NCBI RefSeq assembly: GCF_000711825.1
Contig: NZ_JONJ01000004.1
Span: 62,001-126,000 of the forward strand
From: [Clostridium] aminophilum DSM 10710
GTDB lineage: Bacteria; Bacillota; Clostridia; Lachnospirales; Lachnospiraceae
Reading direction: 5' to 3'
DNA: 64,000 nucleotides
Within the stretch, counting starts at the first letter, position 1; the number at the start of each line of letters is the position of its first letter. Shown here in pieces: positions 8,172 through 16,458 of this stretch. Under the pieces are notes generated by a model. It ran no database searches. It was not told where the DNA came from and saw nothing but the letters and a program-made list of their open reading frames with translations. The position numbers and the translations under genes were made by a program.

Positions 8172-9365
8172 TCAGATGATTCCCTCTTTTTTCAGTGTCT
8201 CCACGGCATCTTTGTCCATACCGAGGAAATTCTCATAAACCGCCTCATTATCCTGTCCGAGCGTCGGCGCCGGATGAACCGGATCGGCCGGGCAATTGGT
8301 AAATTTCAGCTGATTGTTGGTCAGCTTCATCTTTCCGGCAACCGGATGATCCATCTCCGGGAACATGTTCCTTGCCCCGGCAATCTGCGGATCCCGGACC
8401 ACACGGTCAATCGTGTTGATCGGTGTCGACGGTACTCCGATTCTGTTCAGGCGGTCCGCCACCTCATCAACAGTCTGCGTGACGGTCCATGCTTCCACAG
8501 CCTCTTTCATCGCCTCGTGGTTTTTGACCCGGTCCGACACGGTAAGGAACCGCGGATCCTTCGCCAGCTCCGGCTGTCCCATCTCCTTGCAGAGAAGCGA
8601 ATAGAGCTTATCGTTGCCCGCTCCGATAATGACGTCTCCGTCTTTGGTCCGGAAGGAATCATAAGGGTACGTCGATTCATAGCGATTGCCGATTCTCTGC
8701 GGGATTCGGCCGTCCGCCAGATAAATCATGTTGATGTTTGTCATCGCGGATACGACGGAATCAACCAACGCGACATCGACCTTCTCACCTTCCCCGGTGC
8801 GGTGCTGATGATCCAGCGCCGCCAGAACACCGATCGTGAGACTGAGTCCCCCAAGAACATCTCCCATCGGTGTTCCCGTTCTGGTCGGTGCGCCTCCCGG
8901 CCATCCGGTCGTGCTCATAAGACCTCCGGCCGCCTGGCCGACAATGTCGTAACCGGCCCTTCTGCTGTACGGACCGGTGTGTCCAAATCCCGATACCGCA
9001 CCGTATATGATCTTCGGATTGATTCTCTTCAGCTCATCGTACCCGAGTCCCAGTTTTTCCATGGTGCCGGGGCGGTAATTTTCGATCACCACATCCGCCT
9101 TCTTCACCATTTCCCGGAAAAGTTCTTTTCCCCTTTCCTCCTTGAGGTTCAGGGTGCATCCGATCTTACCTCGGTTGAAATTCATGTAATAGACACTCTC
9201 ACCGTTCTTAAACGGTCCGAACGCCCGGCTGTCATCACCCTTTCCCGGCTGCTCGATCTTGTACACAGTCGCTCCCATATCTGCCAGGAGCATCCCGCAA
9301 TACGGACCGGCAAGTACTCTGGTCAGATCGAGCACGACGACTCCATCCAGTAATCCCTTACTCAT
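8172..9365 (-). CDS. Class III CoA-transferase (CaiB/BaiF family)
   Basis: A 397-residue family III acyl-CoA transferase. Visible hallmarks are LDLTRVLAGPYCGMLLADMGA at the N terminus, KIEQPGKGDDSR, the NFNRGK motif, ENYRPGTMEKLGLGYD, and the aspartate in PMGDVLGGL that forms the covalent intermediate. It moves CoA from a donor acyl-CoA to a carboxylic acid, so here it probably activates the acid that the TRAP system imports. It is the first gene of the operon and is divergent from the PrpR-like regulator. The start at 9365 follows AGGAAAGGACGGAACGAG; the in-frame extension to 9491 crosses the promoter. Confidence 0.9.
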   Translation of the reverse strand: MSKGLLDGVVVLDLTRVLAGPYCGMLLADMGATVYKIEQPGKGDDSRAFGPFKNGESVYYMNFNRGKIGCTLNLKEERGKELFREMVKKADVVIENYRPGTMEKLGLGYDELKRINPKIIYGAVSGFGHTGPYSRRAGYDIVGQAAGGLMSTTGWPGGAPTRTGTPMGDVLGGLSLTIGVLAALDHQHRTGEGEKVDVALVDSVVSAMTNINMIYLADGRIPQRIGNRYESTYPYDSFRTKDGDVIIGAGNDKLYSLLCKEMGQPELAKDPRFLTVSDRVKNHEAMKEAVEAWTVTQTVDEVADRLNRIGVPSTPINTIDRVVRDPQIAGARNMFPEMDHPVAGKMKLTNNQLKFTNCPADPVHPAPTLGQDNEAVYENFLGMDKDAVETLKKEGII

Positions 9366-9474
9366 CTCGTTCCGTCCTTTCCTAATTCTGTTGTCAGAAG
9401 CCTTTGCTGCCGCTGGCGGCTCAGGCGGAAATGAAGGGGAAATGTGCACAATTTCTTTCCTTTTTTCTGTCCAA

Positions 9475-9504
9475 ATTGTAACAGTTTGCAAAAACCGACC
9501 TCAA
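9475..9504 (-). promoter_or_regulatory. SigA-type promoter candidate of the catabolic operon
   Basis: On the minus strand TTGAGG (9499-9504) is followed after 18 bases by TACAAT (9475-9480). This is about 110 bases before the CoA-transferase start. No sigma-54 type -24/-12 element (GG-N10-GC) was noticed in the region. Confidence 0.4.
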
Positions 9505-9539
9505 TATCCTGAAAATGGAATCGTAAAACCGGCAAAGAA

Positions 9540-9596
9540 TGTTTCATTTTATGAATGCAGAATCTGTTTGAAACATTTCTGCCTCAATATGTTTCA
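9540..9596. promoter_or_regulatory. TGTTTCA / TGAAACA half-sites, candidate operator
   Basis: TGTTTCA at 9540-9546, its inverse TGAAACA at 9569-9575, and TGTTTCA again at 9590-9596 lie in the 397-base divergent region between the CoA-transferase and the PrpR-like gene. They are natural candidates for binding by the neighbouring regulator. This is inference from position and symmetry. Confidence 0.35.
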
Positions 9597-9762
9597 TTTT
9601 TTTGAACCATATGCTACGATTGCAATACGATTTGACGCATATATTTGTCATATTTCTTTTCTTTTTGTAAATACTGCACAATAATCCGTCTTGTTTTATT
9701 TGCAGAACATGAATTGCGATTATTTCCGCAATATACAGCATTCATGGAAGGGAGGAGAAGCC

Positions 9763-11646
9763 ATGAGCCAGACCTACCGTCTCTGCATCCTGGTCTATCA
9801 GCAGCTGACCACGCTGGTCCGGGAGGCACTGTCCAGTCTTCAGTTTGACGACACCGAGATCACTGTCATTGAGAGCAGTGCCGACACACTGCCCTATAAC
9901 ATCTCCGCCATCCTGAGCGAAGATTATGATGTATTCATCGCCGGCGGAGCCAATGCCGCCATCCTCTCACAATACAGCGAAGTGCATCTGCGGCGGTTTG
10001 CGGTGCACAATACCGATTATCTGATCGCGATCCGGCGGGCACTGCGGGAGGGAAAACGCCCCTGTATTGTGCAGCACAGCCTGGCGGTTCCGCCCAATGT
10101 CGAGCTGTTCAGCCGGCTTACCGACACCGAGATCGGTCTTCTGACCTTTTCCGACGGCAATGAACTTCGGGAAGCCATCCGCACATCCCGCTACGATGTC
10201 TTCATCGGCGCATCGCAGACCTGCGAGACGGCAAGAGATCTCGGCCGCGAAAGTATGCTCGTCTATGTCGGCACAGACTCCATCCGCCGCACGATCGCCG
10301 AGGCAAGACAGTTTGCCGTGGAACTGCGGAAAGAGCACCGTTTCTCCGCAATCACCGACGCACTGATCCGGGATACGCCGATCGGCATCATCATCACCGA
10401 CGAGGACGGCATCATCACCACCATCAACAATCTGGCCAGCAGTTACATCGGCATCCCCGGCATCATGCTGAAAAGCCGGCATCTGCGCGATGTTGCCAGA
10501 AATCTGGATCCTTCCTATCTCTCCGAAAAAGGTCTTGTCGAACAGGAGGCCTTCCGCATCATCGGCGGAATCCGCTTCCGCTGCACCCAGCGCCGCATCC
10601 AGATCAAAGGGCAGGAGATCGGAACTCTCACCACACTCCGGATTGATAACCGGAAACAGTCCTCTTCTCCCGCCGCGGCCTCTTCCATGCAGGCAACCCA
10701 GTGGAAACATCTCATTACAGATTCGCCGGCCATGAAACAGCTCGTCTCTCTCGGAAACCGGCTTTCCATGAACACGCTTCCGACTGCGGTGATCGGAGAA
10801 TACAGCACGAACAAACATCGAATCGCCGAGTGTCTGCATTCCTGCAGTGACCGTGCCCAGCAGCCGCTGATCATCATCAATCTCTCTGCCATCTCGGAGA
10901 CGGAAGCCGGCCGGAGCCTGTTCGGAAGCGCTGACACCCTCGCCCCGTTCACGGGCCTGATCGAGCACGCAAACCGGGGAACCGTCATTCTTCGGAATAT
11001 CCAGTACGCAAACCGCGCGGTTCAGTCCTGCCTGATGGACGCCATCTCGCGAAACCAGTATCTTCCTGTGGGCAGCATTGCCCCGAAAGTATCCGATGTC
11101 CGCTTCATCACCCTCTTCAATCTCGAAGACGGAACCGAAAACATCCGGCCGGATCTGCTCTCGCTCCTCACAACGCAGACCATCCGTGTTCCCGCTTTCC
11201 GCGATCGCCGGGAAGACATGCCGATGATGTTCAACCGCTTTGTCAGTCACCGGTATGAGAAGAATTTCGATATCCGCAAATACCCCGCTTCCTGCGAACT
11301 TCTGTGCTTTTACGAATGGCCGGGCAACGCGGCCGAAATGCAGGCGGTCAGCGACCGTTTCTCCGCCACGATCTCTGCCAGCACGCGGCTCTCACCGAAA
11401 ACCGTCCACAGCCATCTGATCCATGCCATCGGTGAGGAAAAACTCGCGGACTTTATCCGGAGACGGCATCAGCCGGAAAGCCCGCAAGCCGTCCCGTCCG
11501 CAGAAACCGAAGAGGGAACACGGTCCCGTCTGTTGCGGACTGCCGATGAAATGAAGCATTTCCTCGGATATACCAATGCAAAGGCGGCCGAGAGCATCGG
11601 TGTCAGCAGAACTTCCCTGTGGCGGATCAGTGCGCAGAAAGCATAA
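9763..11646 (+). CDS. PrpR_N/PAS/Fis-type regulator with degenerate AAA+ domain
   Basis: A 627-residue transcription regulator built like a sigma-54 activator. Residues about 1-190 resemble the PrpR N-terminal sensor domain, 210-310 a PAS domain, 330-560 an AAA+ domain, and the last 45 residues a Fis-like helix-turn-helix (AAESIGVSRTSLWR). The motor motifs are lost: the Walker A position reads GEYSTNKHR instead of GESGTGKE, the GAFTGA loop reads LAPFTG, and Walker B reads RGTVILRNI without the DE pair. The later RREDMP and WPGNAAEM blocks survive. It therefore probably binds DNA without acting as an ATP-driven sigma-54 activator. GGGAGGAG precedes the ATG. It is divergent from the operon it presumably controls. 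Confidence 0.85.
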   Translation: MSQTYRLCILVYQQLTTLVREALSSLQFDDTEITVIESSADTLPYNISAILSEDYDVFIAGGANAAILSQYSEVHLRRFAVHNTDYLIAIRRALREGKRPCIVQHSLAVPPNVELFSRLTDTEIGLLTFSDGNELREAIRTSRYDVFIGASQTCETARDLGRESMLVYVGTDSIRRTIAEARQFAVELRKEHRFSAITDALIRDTPIGIIITDEDGIITTINNLASSYIGIPGIMLKSRHLRDVARNLDPSYLSEKGLVEQEAFRIIGGIRFRCTQRRIQIKGQEIGTLTTLRIDNRKQSSSPAAASSMQATQWKHLITDSPAMKQLVSLGNRLSMNTLPTAVIGEYSTNKHRIAECLHSCSDRAQQPLIIINLSAISETEAGRSLFGSADTLAPFTGLIEHANRGTVILRNIQYANRAVQSCLMDAISRNQYLPVGSIAPKVSDVRFITLFNLEDGTENIRPDLLSLLTTQTIRVPAFRDRREDMPMMFNRFVSHRYEKNFDIRKYPASCELLCFYEWPGNAAEMQAVSDRFSATISASTRLSPKTVHSHLIHAIGEEKLADFIRRRHQPESPQAVPSAETEEGTRSRLLRTADEMKHFLGYTNAKAAESIGVSRTSLWRISAQKA

Positions 11647-11650
11647 GAAA

Positions 11651-11699
11651 AACGAGTCGAAACTCGCAAAGCGTGTTTCGACTCGTTGACATCTTTTCT
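11651..11699. terminator. Bidirectional terminator
   Basis: AACGAGTCGAAAC (11651-11663) pairs perfectly with GTTTCGACTCGTT (11675-11687). T-rich tracts lie on both sides (CTTTTCTTTTG on plus, TTTTTCTTATG on minus). It serves the regulator gene from the left and the AEC permease gene from the right. Confidence 0.85.
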
Positions 11700-11719
11700 T
11701 TTGTTATATTTTCTTTCGA

Positions 11720-12664
11720 TCAGGTCAGAATCACCATCAGGATCGGCACGGTGATAAAGATACCGAGCATGGACAGAACCGATCCCGTGGCGGCATACTT
11801 TTCATCCGCTCCGTAGTTCCCCGCCATAACGGTAATCTGGGATACGACCGGAAGCGCTGCCTCGATGATGAAGACACTCCGGTTGAGGCCGTGAACGCCG
11901 AACAGGATACAGAGTCCCGTGCAGATCGCCGGCGCGATGATCAGCCGGATCAGCAGCATCATCGGAATTCCGCGTTCCAGACGAATGTTGCGGATTCCAA
12001 GCTCATAAACGATAAAGCCGCAGTACATCAGTGCAAGCGGTGTCACCGTATTGCTCATGTATTTTGCAAAACTCATAAAAATCTGCGGCGGTCGAATGTC
12101 AAGCGCCAGAAGCCCAAATGCCACGATGAGTCCCAAAACCGGCGGTTTCGTGAAGATATCCTTGATCACGGCCGACCACTTCTTTTTCTCCTTTGACATC
12201 TCTCCGGCGCTCTTACAGAGCATAACCGCAACCGTCTGCGTGTAAATCGTACTTCCCATATAGTACATCATGACATACGGGATCGAGACATCCCCAAACA
12301 ATTCATTTGCGATCGGAAGCCCGATAAAAAGCGTATTTGAGATAAACGCCATCGCGATAAAGATTCCGTAACGCTTTCTCGGGAGCCGAAGCCATCTTGC
12401 CGCGAGATCGCTGATCACCAGGCAGATAAAAATTCCGACAAGCGGAACCAGAATCCGCGGTCCCATATCGAACAGATCATCCCGCTTGAGATTCTGAAGA
12501 ACGCCGGTAATGCAGTTCATCGGAACAGCAATATTGACCACAAAACGGCTGATAAATTTTTTTTCGGTGCCGGTCATCCATCCGGCCCTTCCCATCAGAT
12601 AGCCGACCGCCATGATGCTGAAGATCATGAACACAGCGGAAACGGCGTTAAAAAATGTCACCAT
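11720..12664 (-). CDS. AEC family transporter (auxin efflux carrier type)
   Basis: A 314-residue membrane protein with about ten hydrophobic segments. It shows family traits such as IMAVGYLMGRAGW near the N terminus, PMNCITGVL, and NYGADEKYAATGSVLS near the C terminus. Bacterial AEC proteins move organic acids such as malate, malonate or aspartate by secondary transport. Its nearness to the TRAP/CoA-transferase cluster suggests an exporter or exchanger for a related acid, but this is only context. The ATG at 12664 is preferred over a GTG three bases upstream; AAGGG lies nine bases before it. Confidence 0.85.
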   Translation of the reverse strand: MVTFFNAVSAVFMIFSIMAVGYLMGRAGWMTGTEKKFISRFVVNIAVPMNCITGVLQNLKRDDLFDMGPRILVPLVGIFICLVISDLAARWLRLPRKRYGIFIAMAFISNTLFIGLPIANELFGDVSIPYVMMYYMGSTIYTQTVAVMLCKSAGEMSKEKKKWSAVIKDIFTKPPVLGLIVAFGLLALDIRPPQIFMSFAKYMSNTVTPLALMYCGFIVYELGIRNIRLERGIPMMLLIRLIIAPAICTGLCILFGVHGLNRSVFIIEAALPVVSQITVMAGNYGADEKYAATGSVLSMLGIFITVPILMVILT

Positions 12665-12699
12665 CACTTTTTCCCTTCTCTGAGCCCAAACCTTTGACC

Positions 12700-12705
12700 A
12701 TTATA
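12700..12705 (-). promoter_or_regulatory. Extended -10 promoter candidate for the AEC gene
   Basis: On the minus strand the sequence TGTTATAAT gives a consensus -10 (TATAAT) with an extended TGn, 36 bases before the start. The -35 is weak (GTGACA at 15-base spacing). Confidence 0.45.
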
Positions 12706-12758
12706 ACATACTTACGCAAATGTCACAGACAGGTAACGCTTATAGGAATTATAAACAA

Positions 12759-13192
12759 GAGCGCGAGACGGCGCACGAGGTCCAGTGGACCTCGGTTTTG
12801 CGCCGACCGGAGCGACAGCGGAGACTTTCGAACGGTTTGAGCACGGCCGTGCTCGAACAACGACAAAAAAGGACATCCTTCACGGATGTTTTTGGCCCGC
12901 TGCAAAGAGCGCGAGACGCGAGGTCCAGTGGACCTCGGTTTTGCGCCGACCGGAGCGGCAGCGGAGACATTCGAACGGTTCGAGCACGGCCGTGCTCGAA
13001 CAACGACAAAAAAGGGACATCCTTTACTGGTTTTTTCGAGATAAGAGCGCGAGACGGCGCACGAGGTCCAGTGGACCTCGGTTTTGCGCCGACCGGAGCG
13101 GCAGCGGAGACATTCGAACTTCGAATCACTATACGCTCCGGTCATAAAGAAAAGAGGCATCCTTTACGGATGCCCCTTTTCTTTATGATAGC
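12759..13192. repeat. Three 138-148-bp tandem units sharing the tRNA-Gly 3' end
   Basis: Units begin at 12759, 12907 and 13045, each with GAGCGCGAGACG or a near copy, and the same 12 bases occur at 13193 as the tRNA-Gly 3' end. Each unit then has CGAGGTCCAGTGGACCTCG (quasi-palindrome), GCGCCGACCGGAGCG, and a terminator-like ACATCCTTTAC block; units 1 and 2 also hold the perfect palindrome CGAGCACGGCCGTGCTCG. Unit 3 ends in the real tRNA terminator. Frames through the repeats encode only the repeat translated over and over, so no gene is called here. Confidence 0.85.
13143..13187 (-). terminator. tRNA-Gly terminator
   Basis: CATAAAGAAAAGAGGCATCC (13143-13162) pairs with the inverse at 13168-13187 with one mismatch and a five-base loop. 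It ends in a T-rich tract on the minus strand and lies directly after the tRNA. Confidence 0.85.
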
Positions 13193-13193
13193 G

Positions 13194-13265
13194 AGCGCGA
13201 GACGGGATTCGAACCCGCGGCCCCCACCTTGGCAAGGTGGTGCTCCACCACTGAGCCACTCGCGC
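13194..13265 (-). tRNA. tRNA-Gly(GCC)
   Basis: A 72-base cloverleaf. The acceptor stem GCGCGAG/CTCGCGC, D arm GCTCAGTGGTGGAGC, anticodon arm ACCTTGCCAAGGT (anticodon GCC) and T arm GCGGGTTCGAATCCCGT (with the usual TTCGAAT loop) are all present. The discriminator is U. CCA is not encoded. Confidence 0.95.
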
Positions 13266-13295
13266 ATACGTCAGACCTTCGTTCTGACGGAGACT

Positions 13296-13324
13296 ATATT
13301 ACCACAGCCTTCGTTAAAAGGCAA
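13296..13324 (-). promoter_or_regulatory. SigA promoter of tRNA-Gly
   Basis: On the minus strand TTGCCT (13319-13324) and TAATAT (13296-13301) are separated by 17 bases, about 31 bases before the tRNA. A small hairpin CGTCAGA/TCTGACG (13269-13289) lies in the leader. Confidence 0.6.
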
Positions 13325-13378
13325 TGACTTTTTGAAATTTTTTGTTTAGAATATTCAATTCTAACGATTCGGAACGTG

Positions 13379-13939
13379 TCACACGTACCACAATTCCTCT
13401 CTCGTCGTGGACACCGCATCCGCTCCGGCTTCAAAAGCTGCCATGATGTCTTTCTTATCCGAGAGAAGTCCTCCCGCAATCAGCGGAAGTTCCGTCTCCT
13501 GACGGATTTTCTGGATCACACGCGGCATCACTCCCGGCATGATCTCAATCGCATCCGGATGGAACGACTCAATCTGCTTTTTCAGTGTCGAGAGCGCCAT
13601 GGAATCCACCACAAACGTTCTCTGAATGCAGATCATTCCGAGTTCTTTCGCGTGCTTCACAATCGGAGATTTGGTGCTGATAATGCCGTCTGCCCGGGTA
13701 TTCCGGCGAATGAAATCCACGGCGACTTCTTTTGAGCTCAATCCCTGAATCAGATCCACATGAACAATGGCAATCTTGCCCGACTCCTTAACGCGATCCA
13801 CCAGTTCTGCCACATCACAGATCGTCCCGAACAGGAGAAATACCACCCTGCAGTCTGTCTTCAGGCAGTTTTCCAGTCCGGATTCATTTTTCACCGCCGC
13901 AATTACCGGCGAAGTCTCCAAAAGATCGATCATGTTCAT
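13379..13939 (-). CDS. glpP: Glycerol-3-phosphate responsive antiterminator GlpP
   Basis: A 186-residue TIM-barrel RNA-binding antiterminator. It has family blocks PVIAAVKNESGLENCL, VVFLLFGTICD, KIAIVHVDLIQGL, ADGIISTKS, AIEIMPGVMP and LPLIAGGLL. In Bacillus GlpP senses glycerol 3-phosphate and prevents termination in leaders of glycerol genes. Its likely partners here are the G3P-dehydrogenase-like genes at 21.6-24.7 kb, but three chemoreceptor genes lie between. The start at 13939 follows AAAGGGGAATTGCC; a longer frame to 13963 lacks such a site. Confidence 0.92.
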   Translation of the reverse strand: MNMIDLLETSPVIAAVKNESGLENCLKTDCRVVFLLFGTICDVAELVDRVKESGKIAIVHVDLIQGLSSKEVAVDFIRRNTRADGIISTKSPIVKHAKELGMICIQRTFVVDSMALSTLKKQIESFHPDAIEIMPGVMPRVIQKIRQETELPLIAGGLLSDKKDIMAAFEAGADAVSTTREELWYV

Positions 13940-14011
13940 GGCAATTCCCCTTTCTCTGACCATATGCCTAAATATAACAGAAAGAAACCGGCAAGTCCAT
14001 AACAGAAAAGC

Positions 14012-14036
14012 CCCGGGGAGAAATTCCCCGGGGCCC
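14012..14036 (-). terminator. Terminator of the first MCP gene
   Basis: GCCCCGGGGA pairs with TCCCCGGGGC around a five-base loop, followed on the minus strand by TTTTCTG. It lies 54 bases after the MCP stop codon and upstream of glpP. Confidence 0.8.
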
Positions 14037-14089
14037 GTTCACCCACCGCACACCGTTTCCGGTGAGCCGGCAGATCATTTCATACTGTA

Positions 14090-16111
14090 TTACATTCTGC
14101 TGTCCAGACGGAACTTTCCGACAAGATCGTTCAGCGTCGAAGCCTTCTCCGAGAGATCCTGGCTGGTTGCCGCACTCTCCTCTGCCGTAGCGGAGTTGGT
14201 CTGAACAACGGAGGATACCTGGTCGATACCGATCGTTACCTGTGCGATGGAATCTGCCTGACGGCCGGATGCCTCCGCGATCTCCTGAACCAGTTTCGCC
14301 GTCTTGTCGCTGCCTTCTACAATGCTGTCTAGACTCTTGGCGGTCTCGTCTGCAATGGTAATACCGTTCTCAACCGCCTGAACCGCTTTCTCGATCAGGT
14401 TCGTGGTGTTCGAAGCCGCCTCTGCGGACTTCTTCGCAAGGTTGCCGACCTCGTCCGCAACAACAGCGAAGCCCTTGCCGGCAGATCCTGCTCTTGCCGC
14501 CTCAACGGCTGCATTCAGAGCCAGAATATTGGTCTGGAATGCGATATCGTCGATCGTCTTAATGATCTTTCCGATCTCTTTGCTGCTCTCGGAGATGTCC
14601 TGCATCGCCTGAACCATCTCGCGCATGTGCTCATTACCCTTCTGGATCTCGGTACGTGCGTCGTCGGAAAGCTTCTCCGCATCTTCCGCATGCTCTGCGG
14701 TAATCTTAACCTGATTGGAGATATCGGCAATCGTCGCAGAGAGCTCCTGAATCGAAGATGCCTGCTCGGTTGTACCCTGTGCCAGAGACTGCGCTCCAGA
14801 GGAAAGCGTGGATGCATTTCCGTTTACATCCTCCGCAACCTGACGGATGTGTGACATCGTATCGGTCATAGTGCTGCGGATATTGAAGAGCGCATCCTTG
14901 ATCGCTGCAAAGTTTCCTGCATAATCGTACTTCAGATCAAAGGTAAGATCGCCGGCCGAGATCTTGTCCAGAACCTCGGTGATCTCATTGATGTAATCAA
15001 TGTAAGAGCTGAGCATCGACGCGGTCTCATGCATTGCGGAAGCCACATCACCGGTCTCATCGTTGGACTCAACTTCAATCTTAACCTTCAGGTTGCCATC
15101 CGCGATCTCCTGTGCGGATGCCGCAAGACGCTTCAGCGGATTGGTGATTCTTCTTGCGATCAGCACTGCGAGAAGCGCGGAAACAACACCGATCACAATC
15201 GTAAAGATTACAAAGAAACGGATCATGGTGTTGACATCCGCAAACGCGTCTTCCTTCAGCTGAACCGTAATTGCACCCCAGTTCGCTGACTGACCCGGAA
15301 TCTGAATCGGTTTATAGGAATAGATTGCATCTTTGCCGTCATCATCCTTAAACTCTTTGGTTCCGCTTCCGCCGGCCAGAAGTTCGGAGATCATCGCCTT
15401 AAAGCCATCGGTCTCCGCGATGGGCTCCTCTGCCTTGGTATCCTTGTTGGTCTTGGTACCCTTCTTGTAGTTGTAGAGCTGCTCTACATACTCTTTGTTT
15501 GGATGCGCGATAACCGAACCTTCGCCGTCGATCAGGATGGTATACGTTCCGGAGGAATTGTAGCTGTCTACAATCTCCTGGAGTTTGGACAGATCCAGAT
15601 CCGATGCGAATACGCCGATCATGGAACCCGCGGCATCCTTTACCGGATAGATGATGGATGTAACGGCAGATCCGGTGTTGATGTCAAAATAAGACTTGGA
15701 TACAAACGGCTGACGCTGTTCCACAGCCTGTTTGAACCACCAGCGGTCTCCTCTGTTTGCAAGCTCACCGGAACTTCGGGCGGTCTGCATTCCGTCCATT
15801 CCCTGCTCGTAGAACAGGATGAAATACGGATTGTTCTCTTTCGTCTTTACCAGAATGTTATGCTGCTTTTCCGGATCCATCGAAACGATATCATCACCGA
15901 TTGCCAGTCCCTGAACAACCGCGTAACCTTTATTGATGTACTCCGATACTTCCGCGGAGATACTATTGGTGCGGTCCTGGATCTTTTCGTATGCGGTTTT
16001 CTGTCCGGTTTTTGATGACATGTACGCGCTGAGAACGCTGCTTAAAATCAGCGGAATCAGTGCAACGGTAATTGCCAATGCCAGGATTTTGAATCCAATG
16101 CTGATTCTCAT
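14090..16111 (-). CDS. Methyl-accepting chemotaxis protein, dCache type (copy 1)
   Basis: A transmembrane chemoreceptor. A first membrane helix lies at the N terminus ([15 protein letters not shown]), an extracellular double Cache sensor domain follows ([31 protein letters not shown]), then a second helix, a HAMP domain ([20 protein letters not shown]) and the signalling domain with the tip [20 protein letters not shown]. The ligand is unknown. The start is uncertain: 16111 has the best site (AAGGAGAGGCCAG), 16168 would give a basic Ser-rich tail like the two paralogues, and 16198 would sit almost on the predicted transcription start and is unlikely. Confidence 0.92.
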   Translation of the reverse strand: MRISIGFKILALAITVALIPLILSSVLSAYMSSKTGQKTAYEKIQDRTNSISAEVSEYINKGYAVVQGLAIGDDIVSMDPEKQHNILVKTKENNPYFILFYEQGMDGMQTARSSGELANRGDRWWFKQAVEQRQPFVSKSYFDINTGSAVTSIIYPVKDAAGSMIGVFASDLDLSKLQEIVDSYNSSGTYTILIDGEGSVIAHPNKEYVEQLYNYKKGTKTNKDTKAEEPIAETDGFKAMISELLAGGSGTKEFKDDDGKDAIYSYKPIQIPGQSANWGAITVQLKEDAFADVNTMIRFFVIFTIVIGVVSALLAVLIARRITNPLKRLAASAQEIADGNLKVKIEVESNDETGDVASAMHETASMLSSYIDYINEITEVLDKISAGDLTFDLKYDYAGNFAAIKDALFNIRSTMTDTMSHIRQVAEDVNGNASTLSSGAQSLAQGTTEQASSIQELSATIADISNQVKITAEHAEDAEKLSDDARTEIQKGNEHMREMVQAMQDISESSKEIGKIIKTIDDIAFQTNILALNAAVEAARAGSAGKGFAVVADEVGNLAKKSAEAASNTTNLIEKAVQAVENGITIADETAKSLDSIVEGSDKTAKLVQEIAEASGRQADSIAQVTIGIDQVSSVVQTNSATAEESAATSQDLSEKASTLNDLVGKFRLDSRM

Positions 16112-16213
16112 CTGGCCTCTCCTTCTCGGAGAACTACTGCTGTTCTTTCCCAATTTAGTTGCCCCCATTTGGTTTGTTACGGAGAACTTTCTCCTCATCG
16201 TGTTTCGCTTGTA

Positions 16214-16221
16214 TTATCGAC
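16214..16221 (-). promoter_or_regulatory. SigD-type -10 candidate, MCP copy 1
   Basis: GTCGATAA on the minus strand, seven of eight matches to the flagellar sigma -10 GCCGATAA. The -35 (TAAA) is not convincing. Confidence 0.4.
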
Positions 16222-16363
16222 GATACATAACAAAATATGACACGTATTATGAGATTTTTTTCCTATCTTTTTTGTCTTTTTTTGTCGTTCTCTTAATAAT
16301 CAATATTATTCTTCCGCAAGTTATGTATTATTCATATTCTCCCGTCTGCCATTCTCGGTAATC

Positions 16364-16400
16364 GGAAAATGCCCTTCTGCGCAAGCTGCAGAAGGGCATT
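16364..16400 (-). terminator. Terminator of the second MCP gene
   Basis: AATGCCCTTCTGC (16368-16380) pairs with GCAGAAGGGCATT (16388-16400), followed by TTTTCC on the minus strand. Confidence 0.85.
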
Positions 16401-16458
16401 GGAATAACTATTATTATTTTGTAGTTTTCCGTTCGTTTTTACGTTTTCCTGTCTGAAA

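Noticed and set aside
9366-9762. Sigma-54 promoter for the catabolic operon.
   Set aside because: No GG-N10-GC element at a fitting place was seen, and the adjacent regulator lacks the sigma-54 activator motifs.
13143-13187. Transposon terminal inverted repeats beside tRNA-Gly.
   Set aside because: The inverted repeat has a five-base loop and T-rich ends right after the tRNA, so it is a terminator.
12720-13349. Open frames of up to 209 residues on both strands through the tRNA-Gly repeat units.
   Set aside because: They only translate the repeated DNA and run into the tRNA gene. There is no ribosome binding site and the frames exist because the units lack stops.
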